Assembly (NCBI GenBank): GCA_014879545.1
Contig: JACSRV010000140.1
Span: 1-39,347, forward strand
Direction: 5' to 3'
From: Chitinophagaceae bacterium
GTDB taxonomy: Bacteria > Bacteroidota > Bacteroidia > Chitinophagales > Chitinophagaceae
Length of the DNA stretch: 39,347 nt
Of this stretch, positions 36,848 through 39,347 are shown in pieces (position 1 is the first letter of the stretch; the number at the start of each line of letters is the position of its first letter). The position numbers were made by a program, and so were the translations under genes. Below the pieces are notes generated by a model that worked only from the letters and a program-made list of their open reading frames with translations, was not told the origin of the DNA and did no database searches.

Positions 36848-39047
36848 GGCGACTTCTCAGTTGTTTAAAACTTGAACGTAAAAAAGAGTCTCCAATCATT
36901 CCAATTAGTTTTTCATCATTACTCGACAGGGGCTTTTTCGATTTTATTTTATCAATCATTCGGTTCAGTTGATCTTCTGCGAATTTTCCCATTAAAGTGC
37001 CTTTAAGGAAAAAACTATCAGCAAGCAACTCATGGATATTTGCTGCAAACGTCTGAACAGTTACCGCTGCGGGACGAGATTTGCCCGTTTTCTTGTTTAT
37101 CTCCAGTCTCATTATGTTTTCACCTGGAATGTCCGACAAAATAAATGGTGAGTGTGTCAAAAATAGAATATTAACTGCATCAATTCTGTCATTACTGCCC
37201 AAGTGTAATCGAGTGAACGCCCGCAGCAAATCTGTAATAAATCTCCGTTGATACTCTGGATGAAAATAAAGCTCGATCTCATCATATACTATATTCACAG
37301 CGTGATATTTCAATCTACCGGCAACGCTAAAGTGAGCAGATTGGAGATTGTTAATGTGATAAATTACCGATTGAATCGTATGGATTAATTGTTGTTCGCC
37401 TGAACTTAAAGAGCTGAACTGAGAAATCGAACCTGCATTATTCGACAACTTGAAATCCACTTCAAAAATAGATGGGGGCAGGAACTTCATTATATCAGAT
37501 CCACGAGGATTATGCATCCAAGTCATTAATTCAGGGAGAGAGAATATTATCTCAGTTTTTTTATTCCCTGTTTCTTGTCGACTATCTAAGAAAAATGGCT
37601 CATTGGGCTTCGCTACAATTAAATATTTTAAAAAATATACTGCCTGCTTCAGCTTATACGTGATATGACTTTCATCCACTTTTAGAGCCTTAAAGAACTT
37701 CTCATTCTCAACAAATGGCGTGCTTTCGCTAAATTGATAACCAATCTCGAATCCTGGGTAACGTTCGGCTATGAACTCAATTTTTTGGACAATGTAATTT
37801 AGAATAGTTTCTTTCAATGGGAAGGATTCGGTCAGTATGTAAGTCAAATCCTGCGGACCAACGTAATCATTTAGAAAAGTGGTCAGTAAGTTCACGTTCC
37901 TCGGACTTCCAGCAATCCCAGAAGGCGTTTTCTTAAATAATTTTGGTAGATTATTGATTTTTTTTGTGTTGAGGGTAAAGACAACTTCATGAATATACTG
38001 ATGGTCTGTAATAAAGACTTTTCCATCCTGATCTTTTTTGTATAAGTTTTCAATCAGTACATTGGAAAGAAGTCGATATTTAGCAAAACCGTTTTCTGAG
38101 TTAATGTTGAAATTCCCTTCGTTACGCATTGGATTGATAACCACAGGTGTTTGATAGCCATCGTTTTTATGAAAGAGAGAATTTATCCAACCGCCAAAAT
38201 ATTTTGCATTTAAGGAATAGTGCGAGTAGTTAACCGCTATTGTATAAAAAAAGTATTTAGCTAAAGTTGATGGTTCAATTTCTACATTCTGTATTTTACT
38301 GACAGCAGGCGGACCGTCACTTTGAGATTTTTGAGACGGAACAATAGAGAGCTTCGTTCCCACATCAGGAGAAACAATCAATTTGTAACAGGTATTTGAT
38401 AACTCGTAGTAGATTTCTGCTTTTAACCCATTACGCATCTCATTAATTTCAGCAATCTTATTTGGGATTTTTTTAGGCTCACGCTCTAATGTATGCTTTT
38501 GCAATGACAAGTCGTCTTCTTCATTTTTGAATTGCTCTATGGCCTTCTCTATCTCTTCGAAACTATATTCCATCGTCTTATTAATGCGTTGAGCTTCGAA
38601 CTCCTTGGCAAATTTCTTCTTCTTGACAGCTAATTGCGACAAACGACTTTTTACTTCTAACAGATCCTTTTTCAAGTCCACCTTTAAATCTTCTAAACTT
38701 GTTAGGTTTGGTTTCAAAATCTCATGGTTTATTGAAAACATATAGATTGTTGCAAATAACAATTCTACGATGGAGCTCTTACCGGAACCATTTTTTCCTG
38801 CGATAGCTGAAATATTTACAGCTATCGTTTGGTTATCGGCCGATTGAACCGAATATAAGTTTTCGGGAACACTGTGCTCAACGGTGATGAAATCAACATT
38901 GCTATTCCCATCGATTTCTTCAAATTCGCTGTTGTTAAACTTGTACGAACTATAAAACCTATATATCTGTCCGGCTGTTAGGTTTTTAAGATAGTTTTTA
39001 TGACAGCCAAGAAGCGGTCTAATTCCAATAAGCCTAAAATCATTCAT
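36840..39047 (-). CDS. AAA/ABC-type ATPase with coiled-coil insertion (candidate PtuA-like component)
   Basis: Walker A ISAIAGKNGSGKSSIVELLF; signature FSSLSSGEQQLIHTIQ; Walker B VNIVYDEIELYFHPEYQRRF; H-loop NILFLTHSPFILSD; C-terminal LIGMIGDSFLRSSF. Confidence 0.88.
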   Translation of the reverse strand: MNDFRLIGIRPLLGCHKNYLKNLTAGQIYRFYSSYKFNNSEFEEIDGNSNVDFITVEHSVPENLYSVQSADNQTIAVNISAIAGKNGSGKSSIVELLFATIYMFSINHEILKPNLTSLEDLKVDLKKDLLEVKSRLSQLAVKKKKFAKEFEAQRINKTMEYSFEEIEKAIEQFKNEEDDLSLQKHTLEREPKKIPNKIAEINEMRNGLKAEIYYELSNTCYKLIVSPDVGTKLSIVPSQKSQSDGPPAVSKIQNVEIEPSTLAKYFFYTIAVNYSHYSLNAKYFGGWINSLFHKNDGYQTPVVINPMRNEGNFNINSENGFAKYRLLSNVLIENLYKKDQDGKVFITDHQYIHEVVFTLNTKKINNLPKLFKKTPSGIAGSPRNVNLLTTFLNDYVGPQDLTYILTESFPLKETILNYIVQKIEFIAERYPGFEIGYQFSESTPFVENEKFFKALKVDESHITYKLKQAVYFLKYLIVAKPNEPFFLDSRQETGNKKTEIIFSLPELMTWMHNPRGSDIMKFLPPSIFEVDFKLSNNAGSISQFSSLSSGEQQLIHTIQSVIYHINNLQSAHFSVAGRLKYHAVNIVYDEIELYFHPEYQRRFITDLLRAFTRLHLGSNDRIDAVNILFLTHSPFILSDIPGENIMRLEINKKTGKSRPAAVTVQTFAANIHELLADSFFLKGTLMGKFAEDQLNRMIDKIKSKKPLSSNDEKLIGMIGDSFLRSSFKQLRSRHD

Positions 39048-39185
39048 AAAATTCGATTTCTATAGTATTATGAGTTGGCCATTTAGCCACCCTACTTTCA
39101 TTGATAACCTACCTGCATTGACCGTACTTTTGCCAAAATAATATTTATCATAGAGTATTTCGAAATAAGTGTTGCCGAAGGAGCT

Positions 39186-39193
39186 CAAATATA
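39186..39193 (-). promoter_or_regulatory. Candidate -7 element TATATTTG upstream of ATPase-HNH operon
   Basis: CAAATATA on + strand; 138 nt upstream of the ATPase start at 39047. No convincing -33 element seen. Confidence 0.3.
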
Positions 39194-39306
39194 ATAGAAA
39201 ATGAATTATTTTGCGCTACGATCCTGATTGTAAAATATTTATTATCGCCCACGAGTTCTTTCAATAGGAAAGTTTGGTTTAACAAGGTTTGGGCAAAAAC
39301 ACTCAC

Positions 39307-39347
39307 ATGGAAAATGTAATTCTATCTAAAGAACAGGTAAAAAAACG
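39307..39347 (+). CDS. 5' end of a divergent CDS truncated by the window edge
   Basis: ATG at 39307 then open to end: MENVILSKEQVKK(R). Too short for family assignment. Confidence 0.4.
   Translation, partial: MENVILSKEQVKK

Noticed and set aside
39048-39306. Retron ncRNA upstream of the ATPase-HNH pair
   Set aside because: No reverse transcriptase in the window and no long msr/msd-type inverted repeat flanks seen; cannot be supported without sequence beyond 39347.
1-39347. CRISPR arrays, rRNA/tRNA genes, transposases
   Set aside because: No regularly spaced repeats, RNA gene signatures, or transposase/integrase motifs were found in either strand.

Overview
This is a Bacteroidetes-type chromosomal window, probably Chitinophagaceae-like. 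That placement rests on T9SS C-terminal sorting domains, TAnnTTTG -7 promoter elements, and several non-ATG starts without Shine-Dalgarno sequences. Most of it is ordinary core genome: MFS transporter, family 4 glycosyltransferase, DoxX, UPF0173 hydrolase, parA-parB-dapB, a T9SS Ig-repeat adhesin-like protein, SAM hydrolase, XTP/dITP diphosphatase, DUF2027/Smr protein, AI-2E family permease, CDF transporter, tandem DsbD-type proteins, purQ, a GltD-like Fe-S flavoprotein, a Crp-family regulator, folE, PTPS, an SDR, and an RND tripartite efflux operon. The strongest accessory signal is at the right end. There, a low-GC, translationally coupled two-gene module (35621-39047, minus strand) encodes an ABC/AAA-type ATPase with a coiled-coil insertion and a 408-aa HNH nuclease-like protein. 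Its architecture matches a Septu (PtuAB)-like anti-phage system with an enlarged, divergent HNH partner. A second notable locus is folE + eukaryote-type PTPS, divergent from an SDR (26597-28609). It resembles a GTPCH/PTPS/sepiapterin-reductase set for tetrahydrobiopterin-like pterins, but the SDR lacks the canonical catalytic Tyr. Non-coding structures of interest are a perfect operator-like palindrome overlapping a -7 box (3216-3240), a 15-bp perfect hairpin downstream of purQ (20041-20075), and a structured 530-bp intergenic region before the RND operon. All product calls come from motif recognition only; no database searches were run.
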